Of a stretch of 17,219 nt of DNA, positions 15,130-17,219 are shown one piece after another. A program made the position numbers and the translations under genes. Location of the stretch: positions 1-17,219 of the forward strand of contig QKGK01000032.1 of assembly GCA_003250455.1 (NCBI GenBank), in the 5' to 3' direction. The notes under the pieces were generated by a model, which made no database searches, had not been told where the DNA came from, and worked only from the letters and a program-made list of their open reading frames with translations. This stretch comes from Chloroflexota bacterium (GTDB lineage: Bacteria > Chloroflexota > Anaerolineae > Anaerolineales > UBA11579). Each line of letters starts with the position of its first letter. Within the stretch, counting starts at the first letter, position 1.

Positions 15130-15149
15130 AAAAAATCCTTCTAAAGGAT
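15130..15149 (-). terminator. Intrinsic terminator after sulfotransferase-like gene
   Basis: On the minus strand ATCCTT-TAG-AAGGAT (plus 15135-15149) is a 6-bp stem followed by TTTTTAAA. It lies 34 bp after the stop codon. The stem is short but the T tract is good. Confidence 0.55.
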
Positions 15150-15182
15150 CACGATGGCCGATTGTTAGAGGGGGTAAGGGGT

Positions 15183-16214
15183 CTATTTTTCAGCCAGCAG
15201 GTTGTTCAGTACGTAGGTAAAGATGTCGAGCAATTCGGTATTGGACATCTCATTCAGCGAAAAAGGCGTTACTTCTGATTGGCCGGATGGGTCTTCGAAC
15301 AAAGTGTCAGCATTCAAATATTTCCTGGCGACTTTTCGGTTGCTTTTCTCGAAATGATCCATCAGCTCTTGCGTGATGCTTTCATCCACGTTGTTGTATT
15401 TCTGCGCTTCTTCCGGCCACCCCAATTTTCTGCAATAGAACTCGACCAGCCTGCCAATTTCAAAGCGGTCGTCCTGGCTCACACGGTCGAAATCCAGCTG
15501 GTTCATGATCTCTAGAATAATGCCCATGGTTTTATAGTCTGGGGAAATATTGGCCGACTTTGGCGCTGGGTATTTTTCGAGCGAATCGATCCCGCAGGCT
15601 TGCAGCAGATCATGGAAGATATGCCCGGAGAGCTTATCCCGCTCAAAGATACGGATGATCAAATTCTCTTTCCCGAAGGCGTCTTCCCATTTTTTCAATA
15701 GATGCGGATAGTGATAGACGGACCGGGAGAGCATGGACTGCTCTTCTTTTACCACTTCTTCAAATGATTTGTCTGTGACCAACCTTTTGGCGTTTTGAAC
15801 CCAGCCTGATTTTATCGCCTGGTCTTGCCTTCTGAGATAAACGACGACTTTTACCTGGCCGGGGAGGAACTTTTTGAGGTATGAAATCTCTTTTTTCCGG
15901 AAGAGGGCGAAATGTTCCGCACTGATGATCACTTTATCCAATGGGGATGCCAGGATCTCGTCGTGGACGGCCTGCCAGCCGCCCAGCTCTGGTTTGAATT
16001 TCCGGTGATGGTCAGGGATCGAGGTGATTTCGAAAAACAGGTTCTTGTGGTTGGTGCCCATTAGCCCGGCGGTGGGATATAAATAGCCATCCTGTGCCAG
16101 CAGTTCCCGTTTTTTAAACAGCCCTGACTGGATGGTTGAGGAGGCTGTTTTGGGTACGCCGATATGCAGGTAAATGGTTTTGCCGGTTTTAGGGTTTTTT
16201 CTGAACAATGACAT
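15183..16214 (-). CDS. Sulfotransferase-like P-loop protein
   Basis: The 343-residue product begins KTIYLHIGVPKTASSTIQSGLF. HIGVPKTASST (17-27) is the 5'-phosphosulfate loop of PAPS-dependent sulfotransferases, with the essential Lys22. VKVVVYLRRQDQAIKSGW (about 121-138) matches the 3'-phosphate-binding segment with Arg and Ser. ENLIIRIFERDKL and the C-terminal SLNEMSNTELLDIF fit carbohydrate sulfotransferase-like proteins of bacterial surface-glycan loci. It would transfer sulfate from PAPS to an unknown acceptor, perhaps a polysaccharide. The gene is AT-richer than its neighbours and stands alone, with no glycosyltransferases nearby, suggesting separate acquisition. The start ATG 16214 has AGGACAGG shortly upstream. 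Confidence 0.85.
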   Translation of the reverse strand: MSLFRKNPKTGKTIYLHIGVPKTASSTIQSGLFKKRELLAQDGYLYPTAGLMGTNHKNLFFEITSIPDHHRKFKPELGGWQAVHDEILASPLDKVIISAEHFALFRKKEISYLKKFLPGQVKVVVYLRRQDQAIKSGWVQNAKRLVTDKSFEEVVKEEQSMLSRSVYHYPHLLKKWEDAFGKENLIIRIFERDKLSGHIFHDLLQACGIDSLEKYPAPKSANISPDYKTMGIILEIMNQLDFDRVSQDDRFEIGRLVEFYCRKLGWPEEAQKYNNVDESITQELMDHFEKSNRKVARKYLNADTLFEDPSGQSEVTPFSLNEMSNTELLDIFTYVLNNLLAEK

Positions 16215-16336
16215 TGAACCTGTCCTTGAGCCTGTTGCAGGAAATTGGTTGAGGTTGGGGTATCTGAAGGAGCATTATAACGTATTCCGGCGGCTTTGTT
16301 TAACCCGCTTGGCTGCTAAATAATTTCCTTTATCCC

Positions 16337-16367
16337 CCCAAGTCTTTCATAAGATGGTAGACTTGGG
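16337..16367. repeat. 9-bp inverted repeat between divergent genes
   Basis: CCCAAGTCT (16337-16345) and AGACTTGGG (16359-16367) are perfect complements 13 nt apart. They lie in the 226-bp gap between the divergent sulfotransferase and dnaX genes. The repeat could be an operator or a hairpin; the rest of the gap holds only the dnaX -10 element. Confidence 0.5.
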
Positions 16368-16424
16368 AAGCTGCCCGAAATGGACAGCAACCTGCGTAAA
16401 AACTACAAAAACCTCAAATTCATT

Positions 16425-16430
16425 TATAAT
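16425..16430 (+). promoter_or_regulatory. -10 element of dnaX
   Basis: A perfect TATAAT ends 10 nt before the ATG at 16441. No clear -35 and no Shine-Dalgarno site are seen, so the mRNA would have a leader of only a few bases. Confidence 0.5.
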
Positions 16431-16440
16431 AAACATACTT

Positions 16441-17219
16441 ATGTCTCAAGCATTTTACAGAAAATGGCGTCCAGCCAAATGGGATCAGGTGGTCGGCCAG
16501 CAGCATGTTGTCCAGACGCTGCGCAACGCCGTAGCTGCCGGGAAGCAGGGGCACGCGTACCTGTTTGCCGGGCCGCGCGGCACCGGTAAGACCACCGTGG
16601 CGCGCATCCTGGCCAAAGCGGTCAACTGCCTGGATGAAGACCTGGCGGCCCGTCCGTGCGGCGAGTGCGCCCACTGCAAGGCCGTGCAGGCGGGTAATTT
16701 CCTTGATTTGATCGAGATTGATGCCGCCTCCAACACCAGCGTGGAAGATGTGCGCGACCTGCGCGATAAGATCAACTTCTCGCCCAACCAGGGGCGCTAC
16801 AAAGTCTACCTGATCGACGAAGTGCATATGCTTTCTACTGCAGCGTTCAATGCGCTGCTGAAAACCTTGGAAGAGCCGCCTTCACATGCTATTTTTGTGC
16901 TGGCGACCACCGAGGTGCATAAAATCCCGGCCACCGTACTCTCCCGCTGCCAGCGGCACGAGTTCCGCCGCATCCCCGTGGTGGAGATCGTCTCTCATTT
17001 AAAGGAGATGTCTGAAAAGGAAGGGATCACCGTGGGGACCGAGGTGCTGCAGCTGGTGGCCCGGCAGGCGACTGGCAGCATGCGCGACGCGATTTCCCTG
17101 CTCGACCAGCTTTCAGCAATCGGGCAGGAAATTTCATTAGATGCAGCCCAGGCGGTATTGGGCACCGCTACCAGCCAGGCGGTCATCGACCTGGTGGAGG
17201 CGATCCTGAATGGCGATTC
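16441..17219 (+). CDS. dnaX: DNA polymerase III subunit gamma/tau (3' end outside window)
   Basis: DnaX is the motor of the clamp loader that places the sliding clamp on DNA. The visible 259 residues start SQAFYRKWRPAKWDQVVGQQHVV, the usual DnaX N-terminus. They show Walker A GPRGTGKTT (about 43-51) and a zinc-binding cysteine cluster (C61, C71, C74, C77; NCLDEDLAARPCGECAHC). Then come IEIDAASNTSVEDVRDLRD, Walker B VYLIDEVHML, the sensor ATTEVHKIPATVLSRCQRHEF with the arginine finger SRC, and GSMRDAISLLDQL (sensor 2). All motifs are intact. The frame stays open to the window end, so the oligomerisation domain is not seen. Start chosen at ATG 16441; no ribosome-binding site is visible. Confidence 0.95.
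   Translation, partial: MSQAFYRKWRPAKWDQVVGQQHVVQTLRNAVAAGKQGHAYLFAGPRGTGKTTVARILAKAVNCLDEDLAARPCGECAHCKAVQAGNFLDLIEIDAASNTSVEDVRDLRDKINFSPNQGRYKVYLIDEVHMLSTAAFNALLKTLEEPPSHAIFVLATTEVHKIPATVLSRCQRHEFRRIPVVEIVSHLKEMSEKEGITVGTEVLQLVARQATGSMRDAISLLDQLSAIGQEISLDAAQAVLGTATSQAVIDLVEAILNGD

Overview
The window is an accessory-to-housekeeping stretch of a bacterial chromosome or metagenome contig. It is moderately GC-rich, with genes on both strands. The protein styles (YacP-like NYN protein, DUF1992 protein, lamin-tail protein, helix-hairpin-helix proteins of the COG3743 type, PPK2) and a TGTCATTGCG-type dispersed repeat suggest a Chloroflexota (Anaerolineae-like) organism. That assignment is inference; no rRNA or other taxonomic marker is present.

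Layout. 1-763: 3' part of an unidentified coiled-coil protein. 820-1299: a membrane-anchored thioredoxin-like gene whose reading frame is broken by one in-frame TGA exactly where the first cysteine of the CxxC active site belongs. A perfect 7-bp hairpin lies 19 nt after the TGA. The simplest reading is a selenoprotein (UxxC) with a bacterial SECIS element, and this is the most interesting item in the window. 1303-1415: a small repeat element with imperfect terminal inverted repeats. 1470-5360: four closely spaced co-oriented genes (DUF985 cupin, ABC-F ATPase, SDR oxidoreductase, PPK2 kinase), probably an operon. 5412-5981: a more AT-rich RibD/DHFR-like gene with its own promoter and terminator.

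6196-8653: a locus built by duplication. A P-loop kinase-like gene with a degenerate Walker A motif is followed by a membrane-anchored helix-hairpin-helix (HhH) protein with four 81-residue tandem repeats. Next come a remnant of the kinase gene's 3' end, a second copy of the promoter region, and a shorter paralogue with a single HhH unit. 8654-8973: a gene-free island between two terminators with a DnaA-box-like site, four copies of TTACCCT (two per strand), a CU-rich tract and a 13-bp hairpin, which could be a small RNA unit.

9031-11643 (minus): clpB, with a promoter overlapped by a 7-7-7 inverted repeat. 11872-13225 (minus): a truncated duplicate of the 3' end of a NYN/YacP-type nuclease gene, then a small secreted protein gene, then the intact NYN gene, which has a strong promoter placed so that its mRNA should be leaderless. 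13413-15125 (plus): lamin-tail protein, DUF1992 protein and a multi-pass membrane protein. 15183-16214 (minus): a sulfotransferase-like protein. 16441 to the end (plus): 5' part of dnaX.

Functionally the window mixes housekeeping (clpB, dnaX, ABC-F, PPK2) with small lineage-specific genes shaped by local duplication. No CRISPR array, tRNA, rRNA, prophage or transposase gene is visible.
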